From positions 17,830-81,829 of the forward strand of contig CANDBG010000003.1 in the NCBI GenBank assembly GCA_947382875.1: 64,000 nt of DNA. The letters run 5' to 3'. This stretch comes from an uncultured Oscillibacter sp. (GTDB taxonomy: Bacteria; Bacillota; Clostridia; Oscillospirales; Oscillospiraceae). Below the pieces are notes generated by a model. The model had not been told where the DNA came from. It did not search any database and saw nothing but the letters and a program-made list of their open reading frames with translations. This document shows positions 52,878 to 61,674 of this stretch, piece by piece (within the stretch, counting starts at the first letter, position 1; each line of letters begins with the position of its first letter). The position numbers and the translations under genes are program-made.

Positions 52878-53633
52878 TTAAATCCGTCCCACGTCCGTTG
52901 TGGCGCGGTTCATCACTTGATCGTACATCTTCGACACCTGCGCCGCGCTTTGCAGCGCCCGCTGGTAGGTAATCATTTCGGTCATCTGCTTCACCATGTC
53001 GGTGTTGGAGCGCTCCAGATAGCCGTGCCAGATTGTAAAGTTCTCGCTGACCTGCGCGCCCTCGCCGGCAAAGAGTCCCCGCTCGTTGAATTCCAGCTCG
53101 CCGTTATCCTCGAAGCTGTAAACGCCGACACGGCCAATCAGACCGCCGCCCTCGCCCTTGTAATAAATCAGACCGTTCCGGTCGGCGGTGACTTTATCGG
53201 TACCCAGATAAATCTCCTGCCCATCCGGGTCCAGCACACGCCCGAAGCCGGGGAGACAGAGATAACCTTCCTCGTCCAGGGAAAAGTTACCCATGCGGGT
53301 GTAAGCCGTTTCGCCCTCCTCGTTCTGAATTGCGAAAAAGCCGTCGCCCACGATGCAGAAATCCAGAGAAAGTCCGGTCGGCTCCGGGGCGCCCTGGGTA
53401 AAATCGGTGTAGGTTTCGCTGGCGGCCCGAATGTAGCTCTGCCGCCCGATGTCCTGTCCCTGGCTGAACAGGTCGCCCACTCGGCTGTACATCACGTCGT
53501 CAAAGGTGATGGCGGTGTAGCGGTCCTGCTTGAAGCCTGCCGTGGAGATGTTGACCAGATTGTTGGCAATCACATTCAGATTGTGCTGGTGGGTCAGCAT
53601 CGCGGAAGTCAGATTGTAAAAGCCCTTATACAT
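52878..53633 (-). CDS. Flagellar hook-basal body rod protein (FlgG family, FlhO-like)
   Basis: 251 aa. N-terminal LNVIANNLVNISTAGFKQDRY and C-terminal MVKQMTEMITYQRALQSAAQVSKMYDQ are the axial helices; the middle has FCIVGDGFFAIQ. Slightly closer to FlgG than the next gene. The pair lies directly after fliA, only 3 bases beyond its stop on the transcript. Confidence 0.9.
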   Translation of the reverse strand: MYKGFYNLTSAMLTHQHNLNVIANNLVNISTAGFKQDRYTAITFDDVMYSRVGDLFSQGQDIGRQSYIRAASETYTDFTQGAPEPTGLSLDFCIVGDGFFAIQNEEGETAYTRMGNFSLDEEGYLCLPGFGRVLDPDGQEIYLGTDKVTADRNGLIYYKGEGGGLIGRVGVYSFEDNGELEFNERGLFAGEGAQVSENFTIWHGYLERSNTDMVKQMTEMITYQRALQSAAQVSKMYDQVMNRATTDVGRI

Positions 53634-53636
53634 ACG

Positions 53637-54482
53637 TTATCCTTTCTTCCTTCTGGTGTGTTTTTCTTCTTTTGTTCCGTTCATATACGCATCCATGTAC
53701 ACCCGCAGTTTCTGGATCGCCCGGGTGTGAATCTGGGAGATTCTGGGTTCGCTCAATTCCATAACCTGGGCAATTTCCTTTAAGTGCAGGTTTTTTTCAT
53801 AGTAAAGAGACAAGACAATCTGCTCGTTTTTTCGCAGCTGTCCAATGCCGTCAGCCAATACCCGCTGCATTTCCCGCTCCTGCAAGACCGCTTCCGGCTG
53901 GCTGTGCAGGTCGGTGGAAGGCACTTCCATCGGATAACCGTCCGTTTCGCGGGTATCCATCAGCAAATCCAGGGACAGCACGTTACTCAACGCAATATTG
54001 GCCGTGTCCTTCTGGTAACGCTCCTGGCTGACGCCCAAGTGCTCAGCAATCTCCGCCTCTGTGGGGTACCGCCCCAGAGCGGCGGAAAGCTCCGCCGCCG
54101 CCTGGTCGATCTCCTTCGCCCGCTGCCGGACGTTTCGCGGCATCCAGTCCTGCTTTCGGGCCAGATCAATCACCATGCCGCGGATTCGTTTGGAAACATA
54201 CGTCTCAAACTTCACGCCCTTGCTGGGATCGAACTTGTCAATCGAGCCCAGGAGGGTCAGAATGCCCTCGTTGATGATATCGTCAATCTGCGCAAAGCTG
54301 CTGTACACGCCCCGAATCTGCATGGCGGCGTTTTTAATCAGTCCCTCATACCGCAGAACCAGCGGCCACTTGAGGGTTTCATCCCCCGTTTCCTTGTATA
54401 GGTTCAGCAGGTCTTGGGTCTCCATGGACTCAATTTCCCGCTCCGTGTACGTCCGCGCCGCAGACCCGTCTGCATGATTCAT
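53637..54482 (-). CDS. fliA: Flagellar sigma factor, sigma-28 (FliA/SigD)
   Basis: 281 aa. Region 2 has the core-binding and -10 recognition block (DDIINEGILTLLGSIDKFD; FETYVSKRIRGMVID), followed by a sigma-28-type linker and region 4 with VLSLYYEKNLHLKEIAQVMELSEPRISQIH. It should direct RNA polymerase to late flagellar genes. Overlaps flhA by 4 bases. No obvious sigma-28 promoter was identified in the window. Confidence 0.93.
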   Translation of the reverse strand: MNHADGSAARTYTEREIESMETQDLLNLYKETGDETLKWPLVLRYEGLIKNAAMQIRGVYSSFAQIDDIINEGILTLLGSIDKFDPSKGVKFETYVSKRIRGMVIDLARKQDWMPRNVRQRAKEIDQAAAELSAALGRYPTEAEIAEHLGVSQERYQKDTANIALSNVLSLDLLMDTRETDGYPMEVPSTDLHSQPEAVLQEREMQRVLADGIGQLRKNEQIVLSLYYEKNLHLKEIAQVMELSEPRISQIHTRAIQKLRVYMDAYMNGTKEEKHTRRKKG

Positions 54483-56590
54483 GTGCCCACCGCCCTTCGG
54501 TCCGCCTGCATCGGCTCCATGGTGATGTTGCCAAGGGCCTGAATCTGGACGGTACTCGTAATTTCATTGAAGGACAGTACATAAACATTTGGATAAAATT
54601 GCGTAATCATTTTGCTGAAATAGCCGCGGATTACCTGGCTTACCAGGATAATCGGTGTTTGGGAAAGGTCGTTGAACTTCTTGATCTGCGCCGCCAGCTG
54701 GGAAACAATCGACTGCATCAAATCCGGTCCCATGGCCAGATACACGCCCTGTTCGTTCCGGGTCAGAGAGGAGATAATCTTCTTCTCGACCTCTGCATCC
54801 AGCGTGACCACACGCAGCTGGCCATCCTCGCAGAACCGGCGGGTAATCGTACGGGCCAGCGAGCCGCGGACCATTTCGGTTGCCGCGTCCAGGTCCCGGC
54901 CCTGGGAAGCCGCATCCACCAGGGTTTCCAAGATGGTCCCCAGGTCCTTGATCGGCACGCCTTCCCGCAGGAGGTTCCGCAGGACTTTTTCCAGCATTGC
55001 GTAAGATACAATGCCGGGGATGGCTTCCTCCACCAGCTCCGGGGAACTGCGTTTCAGGTTTTCCACCAGCTGCATGGTTTCTGCACGGCCCAGCAGCTCG
55101 TAGGCATATTTCCGAACGGTCTCCGCCAGGTGCGTCAGCATGACGGAGAGAGGATCGATGACATTGTAGCCGTAAATTTCGGCCATTTCCTTATTTTCCG
55201 GCAGAATCCACCGCGACGGGATACCATAGGCCGGTTCGATGGTCTCGATGCCGTCGATTTCGCCCAAGGGATTTGCCGGTTCCAAAGCAAGGTAGTAGTC
55301 TACCAGGATTTCGCCCCGGGCCACTTCCTCGCCGCGAATGCGAATGACGTACTGGTTCGTTCCCAGAGACGACGCGTCGTGCAGACGAATCGACGGGAAC
55401 ACAAAGCCCATATCCTGGGCGTACTGCCGGCGGAAAATCACGATTCGGCTGATTAACTTGCCGCCGTGGCTCTCGTCCACCATCGGAATCAGGCTGTAAC
55501 CGAATTCCATTTCAATCGGTTCCACCGCCAGCAGGGAGTATACATTGTTGATATCCTTGAAATAATCGGTCTCGCTGGGAGCGGCCTCTTCCGGAGGCGC
55601 TTCGCCGCCGCCTTCCGCAATGGCCGCTGCCGCCGCTTCCTCGGCCTTTTCCCGTTCCAGACGGCGGCTTACAAACGTACCGCCGCCCACCAGCGCGCCG
55701 CCGCCGGTAATCAGGGCCATATGCGGCGTGTTGGGAACCACGCCCAGGAACAAGAGAATTACACCGGTTGTAATCATTGCGCGGGGCTGGGCTTTGAACT
55801 GGGCAATTACGTCCTTGTTCAAACTGCCCTCGGACACCGACCGCGTGACGATCATGCCCGTGGCTGTGGAGATCATCAGCGCCGGGAGCTGTGACACCAG
55901 GCCGTCACCGATGGTGACAATGCAGCGGCTTTGCAGAACATCCATAAACTGTCCGCCCTCAAAAACCACGCCGATAATCACGCCGCCGATAATGTTGATC
56001 ATGGTGATCACCAGGGACATGGTGGCGTCGCCTTTGACGATCTTGGTAGCGCCGTCCATGGCGCCGTAGAAATCGGCTTCCTTCTGAATCTTATGCCGGC
56101 GGCTCTTGGCCTCCTGCTCATTGATTAAGCCGGACGACAGGTCTGCATCAATGGCCATTTGCTTGCCGGGCATTGCGTCCAGGGTGAAGCGGGCCGCCAC
56201 TTCGGCCACGCGCTCCGCGCCCTTCGTAATGACGATAAACTGCACCAGGACAATGATCAGGAAAATGACCACGCCGATGACAATATTACCGCCGGTAATC
56301 AGCTTGCCGAAATTCTGGATAACCTCACCGGCATAGCCGTCCTTCAGAATCATACGGGTACTGGAGACGTTCAGCCCCAGACGGAACAACGTCGTTACCA
56401 GCAGGAGCGAAGGGAATATGGAAAACTCCAAAGCCTCCGCAATATTCATCGTGATCATCAAAATCATGATGGAAAGACCGATGTTGATGATCAACAGAAA
56501 ATCCAATAGAAAGGTTGGCAGAGGGATAATCAGAAACAGTACGATTATCACGACGCCCAAAGAGATTGCATTGTTCAAAATTCGCTTCAC
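54479..56590 (-). CDS. flhA: Flagellar export gate protein FlhA
   Basis: 703 aa. GTG start at 56590. Seven to eight membrane spans occupy the first 300 residues; the conserved charged FHIPEP-type loop is present with RFTLDAMPGKQMAIDAD. The C-terminal cytosolic part binds chaperone-substrate complexes. In many Clostridia flhF and flhG follow; here fliA follows directly. Confidence 0.96.
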   Translation of the reverse strand: MKRILNNAISLGVVIIVLFLIIPLPTFLLDFLLIINIGLSIMILMITMNIAEALEFSIFPSLLLVTTLFRLGLNVSSTRMILKDGYAGEVIQNFGKLITGGNIVIGVVIFLIIVLVQFIVITKGAERVAEVAARFTLDAMPGKQMAIDADLSSGLINEQEAKSRRHKIQKEADFYGAMDGATKIVKGDATMSLVITMINIIGGVIIGVVFEGGQFMDVLQSRCIVTIGDGLVSQLPALMISTATGMIVTRSVSEGSLNKDVIAQFKAQPRAMITTGVILLFLGVVPNTPHMALITGGGALVGGGTFVSRRLEREKAEEAAAAAIAEGGGEAPPEEAAPSETDYFKDINNVYSLLAVEPIEMEFGYSLIPMVDESHGGKLISRIVIFRRQYAQDMGFVFPSIRLHDASSLGTNQYVIRIRGEEVARGEILVDYYLALEPANPLGEIDGIETIEPAYGIPSRWILPENKEMAEIYGYNVIDPLSVMLTHLAETVRKYAYELLGRAETMQLVENLKRSSPELVEEAIPGIVSYAMLEKVLRNLLREGVPIKDLGTILETLVDAASQGRDLDAATEMVRGSLARTITRRFCEDGQLRVVTLDAEVEKKIISSLTRNEQGVYLAMGPDLMQSIVSQLAAQIKKFNDLSQTPIILVSQVIRGYFSKMITQFYPNVYVLSFNEITSTVQIQALGNITMEPMQADRRAVGT

Positions 56591-56627
56591 GCGCCGTCAC
56601 CTCCACTGCACAGGTTCAAAAAAAGAT

Positions 56628-57698
56628 TCATTTTGTCAGCTTGTTTTGTTTGTTCAGGCGGAAGATATACACCATCACTTTTGCCACAGGGTCATAGAAC
56701 TCCGGCGGAATTTCCTGGTCCAGTTCCGTGTTGGCGTACAAGGCCCGGGCCAGCTGCACGTTTTCAATGACCGCAATCTTGTTCTCTTCCGCCACCCGCA
56801 CAATCCGCAGCGCCAACTCGTCCTGGCCCTTCGCCATCACAACCGGCGCGGGGTCCTGTCCGGGCTTATACCGCAGTGCAACGGCAAAGTGCGTCGGGTT
56901 TCGGATGACCACGTCCGACTGAGGCACCTGCTGCATCATGCGGCTCATGGCTCTTCGGCGCTGCATTTCCTTGATCTTGCCCTTGATCTGCGGATCGCCT
57001 TCGGTCTGTTTGTATTCTTCCTTGATTTCCTGCTTGCTCATTCGCAGGTTTCGCTCATAGTCCCACCGCTGATAGAAAAAGTCAATCGCAGCCAGCGCCA
57101 CAAACGCTATGATAATCCGCATGACCATCGTCACGCCGTTGTCAAAAATGTGTCCTCCCGCTACGCGGATATCCGTATATAAATATTTGGAACTCTCCCA
57201 AAGCATCCCTTTCAAAGTGTTGTAGACAATTACCAGCAAAACCATAATCTTCAGGAGATTTTTTAACGTCGTAATAATGCTTTTCAGGGAAAACAGACGC
57301 TTTATCCCAGAAAGCGGGCTGAGCTTGCTGAGCTTCGGCTTGATCAGCTCAAAGGAAACCAGCATCCGCGTTTGTGCGAACGTCGCAACAATCGCGCACA
57401 CTGCCGTTACAATGGCAATCGGAAAGGCCGTCCGCAGCACCACCTGCAAGCCTTCGTAGACAATATCCCGCAGGCCGCCTTCCATCAGACGGTCGGCGTT
57501 TTTGATATATTCAAAGCAAAATCGTATAAATCGCGCCAATTCTTCGGCAATTTTCCCCGACTGTATGATAAACAGCATCAGGGACCCAATCAACGTCGCG
57601 ACGGCTACCGCGTCCTGACTCATGAACACGTTACCTTTTTTTCGTTCGTCACTTCGTCGTTTTGGGGTTGGCTTCTCGGTCTTGGAGCTATCGGCCAA
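56628..57698 (-). CDS. flhB: Flagellar export switch protein FlhB
   Basis: 356 aa, TTG start at 57698. Four membrane spans are followed by the cytosolic domain with the autocleavage motif NPTH in VVIRNPTHFAVAL. FlhB switches export from hook to filament substrates. Confidence 0.95.
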   Translation of the reverse strand: MADSSKTEKPTPKRRSDERKKGNVFMSQDAVAVATLIGSLMLFIIQSGKIAEELARFIRFCFEYIKNADRLMEGGLRDIVYEGLQVVLRTAFPIAIVTAVCAIVATFAQTRMLVSFELIKPKLSKLSPLSGIKRLFSLKSIITTLKNLLKIMVLLVIVYNTLKGMLWESSKYLYTDIRVAGGHIFDNGVTMVMRIIIAFVALAAIDFFYQRWDYERNLRMSKQEIKEEYKQTEGDPQIKGKIKEMQRRRAMSRMMQQVPQSDVVIRNPTHFAVALRYKPGQDPAPVVMAKGQDELALRIVRVAEENKIAVIENVQLARALYANTELDQEIPPEFYDPVAKVMVYIFRLNKQNKLTK

Positions 57699-57711
57699 CG
57701 CTCATCCCCCC

Positions 57712-58479
57712 TTAGCCGGTCATACGCAAAATCATACCCATTGTATTCAACATATCGCGTTCTACGTCCAGTAAAACCTCACTGAACGGCGCAATCAGCG
57801 CCAGAAGCAAACCCAGACCAATCATCACCTTTAACTCAATGTTGATCGAAAACACATTGATCTGGGGAATTACCTTCATCAAAATACCCATGCCCAGCTG
57901 GCCCAGCAGCTCCGCCGCCAAAATCGGCATGCACAGCTTGATACCCATGATGGTGCAGTCCATAAACAGCTCCAGCATGACATTTACCAGCTCTGTTCCC
58001 AGCGTCACGCCGCCGAAAGACACCACATTTCCCGATGTTACCATCATGCGCAGCAATGTGTGATGCCCGTTTTCCGCAAAAAACAGCAGCGTCATCATGG
58101 TGTTGATCAGCATACTGGACTGGGACATATTTGCGCGGGAACCCGCGTCGTAAATCTGGTTCATTGTCATGCCCATCTGGGTATCCATCACCTGACCGGC
58201 CATCTGGGGAATGTAGAAGAAGAAATTCGTCACCATTCCCAGCACAAAGCCCAGGCACATTTCCAGAATCACACCCATGGCGAATCCCAGCAGGGTGGAC
58301 GGCGGGGTCAGCGCCGTCACGTCCGTGAGGAAAAACGCAAACACGGACAGCACCAAAATCAATCCGGCCCGAAAAATCCGCGGGATGTTCTGCCGTCCCA
58401 GAAGCGGGCTGAACTGCACAAAACCGCTCATGCGGGCCGTAACATAGAGGAACAGCGTCAGCTGCCCATAGTCAATCAT
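57712..58479 (-). CDS. fliR: Flagellar export gate protein FliR
   Basis: 255 aa with about six membrane spans. Recognisable blocks include LVTARMSGF-type start and PLLGRQNIPRIFRAGLILVLS. Part of the FliPQR export channel. Its stop is 13 bases before flhB on the transcript; no fusion to FlhB. Confidence 0.93.
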   Translation of the reverse strand: MIDYGQLTLFLYVTARMSGFVQFSPLLGRQNIPRIFRAGLILVLSVFAFFLTDVTALTPPSTLLGFAMGVILEMCLGFVLGMVTNFFFYIPQMAGQVMDTQMGMTMNQIYDAGSRANMSQSSMLINTMMTLLFFAENGHHTLLRMMVTSGNVVSFGGVTLGTELVNVMLELFMDCTIMGIKLCMPILAAELLGQLGMGILMKVIPQINVFSINIELKVMIGLGLLLALIAPFSEVLLDVERDMLNTMGMILRMTG

Positions 58480-58491
58480 AGGACGCCTCCG

Positions 58492-58755
58492 CTAAATGGC
58501 TTTCATCAAGTTAAACAGCTCTCTGGCGTAATCCTGCAAGGTGGACAGCATCCACCCGCCGCTGATCAGCAGCACCGTAACAATAATGCTCACCTTCAGG
58601 ATAAAGCCGATAGTCTGTTCGTGAATCTGCGTCACCGCCTGGAAAATGGCGATGATCACACCGGCGGCCATACTCAAAATCAGCATCGGTCCGCCCAGCT
58701 TTATGGCAATTGCAACCGCGTCCCGCAGGACGTCCGCAATCATTCCAGAATCCAT
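58492..58755 (-). CDS. fliQ: Flagellar export gate protein FliQ
   Basis: 87 aa, two spans, with the family block AVTQIHEQTIGFILK between them. Normal size. Confidence 0.95.
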   Translation of the reverse strand: MDSGMIADVLRDAVAIAIKLGGPMLILSMAAGVIIAIFQAVTQIHEQTIGFILKVSIIVTVLLISGGWMLSTLQDYARELFNLMKAI

Positions 58756-58770
58756 TGTTCAGCCCTCCCG

Positions 58771-59454
58771 CTAATGGAATGTCTGCACCAGCGTGGAGAA
58801 AAGGAGCTCCCAGCCGTTCAGAGATACGAACAGCAGCAGCTTGAACGGTGCGGAAATCATAGACGGCGGCAACATGATCATGCCCATGGACATCAACGTA
58901 CAGGACACCACAATGTCGATCAGCATGAACGGGATATACAGCAGCAAACCAATGGTGAACGCCTTTTGCAGCTCGCACACCGCAAACGACGGCACAATCA
59001 CCCGCAACGGCACTTCCGCCACGATGGTCTCCGTGTTCACAACCTCCGGCATATCCACTCCGGCCAGGTCACAGAACATGGCAATGGTATTTTCCTTGCT
59101 GTTCCGGACCATGAATTCCTCCAGGGGGATCACGGCCCGGCGGAAAAATTCCTCCTGACTGATCTCCTCCGCCACATACGGCTCATACGCCTCGGTCTGA
59201 ATCTGCGAGAGGGCGGGGGACATGGTAAAAAATGTCAGAAACAGCGCCAATCCGACCAGGACAATATTTGGCGGCGTCTGCTGCGTTCCCATCGCCGTAC
59301 GCAAAAAAGAAAAGGAGATAATATAACGGGTGAAGGAAGTCATCATCACCACAAGCGACGGCAAAATGGTGAAGAAGGTCATCATAAAGATGATTTCCAA
59401 CACCTGCACGCTGTCGCCGTTTATATTGATCAGCCCTTCCGGCACTTGGGGCAC
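58771..59454 (-). CDS. fliP: Flagellar export gate protein FliP
   Basis: 227 aa, GTG start at 59454 with GGAGGTGA upstream. It has the conserved FFTILPSLVVMMTSFTRYI and FMLIDIVVSCTLMSMGMIMLPP blocks. The cleavable signal peptide found in many proteobacterial FliP proteins is missing, as usual in Firmicutes. Confidence 0.95.
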   Translation of the reverse strand: MPQVPEGLININGDSVQVLEIIFMMTFFTILPSLVVMMTSFTRYIISFSFLRTAMGTQQTPPNIVLVGLALFLTFFTMSPALSQIQTEAYEPYVAEEISQEEFFRRAVIPLEEFMVRNSKENTIAMFCDLAGVDMPEVVNTETIVAEVPLRVIVPSFAVCELQKAFTIGLLLYIPFMLIDIVVSCTLMSMGMIMLPPSMISAPFKLLLFVSLNGWELLFSTLVQTFH

Positions 59455-59461
59455 TTCCGGT

Positions 59462-59809
59462 TCACCTCCGCCCTTTTTTCTGGTCCATTACTTTCACAAC
59501 CGCCTCCCAGAAGCTGGGTCTATTCTCCAGAGCCTCTGCCTGCCAGGAGGCGGCTTCCTCTGCGGTAAACTCCGCCACCAGGGACACCCCTGACGGCGCA
59601 ATCCCCAGCAGAAACCAGCGTTCTCCCACCCGCGCCAGCGCAAGTTTCTGGTCTCTGCCCAGCATCTGCTGTTCCAAAATCTGGATGTGCCTGCCAGGCT
59701 GTACCGATCCGCTTCGCATTGCCAGAAAACGGGTGGACATATAGGCCAACGCCAGAATCAGAACCAGGATACCGGTCAGCCACAGGAGGGAAAACGCACT
59801 GGAATCCAT
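59462..59809 (-). CDS. fliO: Flagellar protein FliO
   Basis: 115 aa. One N-terminal span (residues 6-22) followed by a small cytosolic beta domain with the ILEQQMLGRDQKLALARVG block of FliO/FliZ. FliO assists FliPQR assembly. Confidence 0.85.
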   Translation of the reverse strand: MDSSAFSLLWLTGILVLILALAYMSTRFLAMRSGSVQPGRHIQILEQQMLGRDQKLALARVGERWFLLGIAPSGVSLVAEFTAEEAASWQAEALENRPSFWEAVVKVMDQKKGRR

Positions 59810-59811
59810 AA

Positions 59812-60180
59812 TTACGGGTTCCCCAGGATGTTGTTTACGGTCTTGAGCACACGGTCGGGCTTGAAAGGCTTAACGATGAAGTCCTTCGCGCCGGAGCGCA
59901 CCGCGTCCATAACCATACTCTCCTGGCCCATGGCGGAGCACATGACCACATTGGCGTTGCCGTCCTTGGCGCGGATGGCCTTCAGCGCCTCCAAGCCGTC
60001 CATGTTGGGCATCGTGATATCCATGATCACCAGGTCCGGGCCGATCTCGCTGAATTTCTCCACGGCATCCGCACCGTCCACGGCCTCAAACAGCTCCGTG
60101 TACCCGTTCTTGCTTAGGGTGTCCTTGATCATCTTCCGCATGAATGCGGCGTCGTCCACCAGCAAAATCTTCTTAGCCAT
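59812..60180 (-). CDS. cheY: Chemotaxis response regulator CheY
   Basis: 122 aa single receiver. Acidic pair in VDDAAFM, phospho-Asp in LVIMDITMPNMDG, Thr/Ser switch in MCSAMG and the Lys in IVKPF. It sits between fliO and fliY, the usual Firmicutes position. Confidence 0.95.
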   Translation of the reverse strand: MAKKILLVDDAAFMRKMIKDTLSKNGYTELFEAVDGADAVEKFSEIGPDLVIMDITMPNMDGLEALKAIRAKDGNANVVMCSAMGQESMVMDAVRSGAKDFIVKPFKPDRVLKTVNNILGNP

Positions 60181-60220
60181 AAGTCGTATCCATCCTTTTC
60201 AATCTTATAATTTGCTGTAA

Positions 60221-60240
60221 TTGAGGGTCCTATCCCTCAA
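60221..60240 (-). repeat. Small hairpin between fliY and cheY
   Basis: Perfect stem TTGAGGG / CCCTCAA with a 6-base loop in the 70-base gap. No T-run; perhaps RNA processing or stability. Confidence 0.4.
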
Positions 60241-60249
60241 AGGAACTGC

Positions 60250-61668
60250 TTATTTCTTCTTTGTCGGAATCACAAGGCTGGGCTTCTGCACGATTTCCGT
60301 GATGCGCAGGCCGAAGTTGTCGTCAATGACCACCACGTCGCCTCTTGCAACGCATTTGCCGTTCACGAACAAATCCACCTGATCGCCCGCCAGTTTATCC
60401 AGTACCACCAGGGAGCCTTTGGAGAATTCGAGAATATCCTGCACCTTCCGTTCGGTGCGGCCGATTTCCACCGTGACCTGGAGGGGGACTTCCATAATCA
60501 AATCCAGGTTCTGGGCCTGTTCCTTGCCAAGACCCTCAATGCTTTCCATCTCCTCCATCGCCACCGGCTTAGTGGCAATCACCTTCGGTTCCGGCGCGAC
60601 GGCCGCAGCAGGCGCCGCCTGAGGCGGATACGGATACGGCGGATAGGGGTACGGCGGGTACGGGTAGCCGGGATAAGGCATTCCCTCCGCGCCGGGCACC
60701 GCCGGGGGCATTCCATAGGGCGGAGCCGGCGGTTGCTGCGGTGGCGCCGCGGGCTGCGGGGCAGGCTGTGGCGCCGCTTGGGGCGCAGGAGCCGGGGCTG
60801 GTGCGGGAGCTGGAGGAGCCGGTTCCGAAGCGCCGCCGCCAGCCAGCATCCTCTCAATTTCCTCCTGGCTCATCATACGGCTGCCGCCGGAACTCTCCGG
60901 TTCGGGCGCGGGAGCGGGAGCCGGTTCCGAAGCGCCGCCGCCAGCCAGCATGCGCTCGATTTCCTCCTGACTCATCACGTGGCTGCCACCGCCGGAACTC
61001 TCCGGCGCCGGTGCAGGAGCCGGAGGAGGCGGGGGCGGCGGAGGCGGTGCAACTTCTTCCTCATCCTCGTCGCCAAGGCCCAGCTGCTTCAGCAGATCCT
61101 TCGCCAGACGCACGCTCATGACATTCATGAACTCGCTTTCCACTGCGCCCTCGATCTTCAGCGAGAACCGCACGACAACCACCGTGCCCTCCGTGCTGCT
61201 AGGCAGGTGATTCAGCTTGAATTCCTCCAGTCCCTCCAGCTCAAAGGGCTGCGGGGTGGAAATATCCACCTGGAACCCAAGGAAGTCACTCATAGCCGTG
61301 GCCGCGGAACCCATCATCTGGTTCATGACCTCGCACACGGCGCTGATGGTCAGCTCATTGAGTTCAAAATCTTCGTCCGCCGTTTCCATCCCCATCAGAA
61401 TATCCACGATTGCCCGAATATCGCTCCGTTTCAGCAGCATGATGTTGCTGCCGTCCAGGCCTTCGACATACTTGATTTCCACGCCCATCGCCGGTTCCAG
61501 CGGACCGATTACAAAATCCTCCACGGGCACAATGGTTACTGTCGGCGTAGTAATATCAACCCGGTGATCCAGAAGGTTGGACACCGCAGTGGCAGAGGAG
61601 CCAAGGCTGATATTCATCATTTCCCCGAGGGCATCCAGCTCCATCGGGCTAAACAATTCCTTCTCCAT
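60250..61668 (-). CDS. fliY: Flagellar switch/phosphatase FliY with tandem MSQEEIERML motifs
   Basis: 472 aa. Residues 1-195 form a CheC-type phosphatase with two half-sites (LGEMMNISLGSSATAV and VCEVMNQMMGSAATAM). A long Pro/Ala linker (205-355) contains the block MSQEEIERMLAGG twice (about 232-244 and 266-278), which resembles the CheY-binding motif normally found once at the N-terminus of FliM/FliY, and ends in Tyr-Pro repeats. Residues 385-465 are the FliN/SpoA domain. The protein removes phosphate from CheY-P and forms the C-ring. Confidence 0.93.
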   Translation of the reverse strand: MEKELFSPMELDALGEMMNISLGSSATAVSNLLDHRVDITTPTVTIVPVEDFVIGPLEPAMGVEIKYVEGLDGSNIMLLKRSDIRAIVDILMGMETADEDFELNELTISAVCEVMNQMMGSAATAMSDFLGFQVDISTPQPFELEGLEEFKLNHLPSSTEGTVVVVRFSLKIEGAVESEFMNVMSVRLAKDLLKQLGLGDEDEEEVAPPPPPPPPPAPAPAPESSGGGSHVMSQEEIERMLAGGGASEPAPAPAPEPESSGGSRMMSQEEIERMLAGGGASEPAPPAPAPAPAPAPQAAPQPAPQPAAPPQQPPAPPYGMPPAVPGAEGMPYPGYPYPPYPYPPYPYPPQAAPAAAVAPEPKVIATKPVAMEEMESIEGLGKEQAQNLDLIMEVPLQVTVEIGRTERKVQDILEFSKGSLVVLDKLAGDQVDLFVNGKCVARGDVVVIDDNFGLRITEIVQKPSLVIPTKKK

Positions 61669-61674
61669 TCCGTC

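Noticed and set aside
53637-54482. Sporulation or stress sigma factor
   Set aside because: Region 2 and 4 blocks and location after flhA fit sigma-28.
58060-59568. 502-codon open frame on the plus strand
   Set aside because: Antisense to fliR, fliQ and fliP, which are certain; product is low-complexity His/Arg/Gln.
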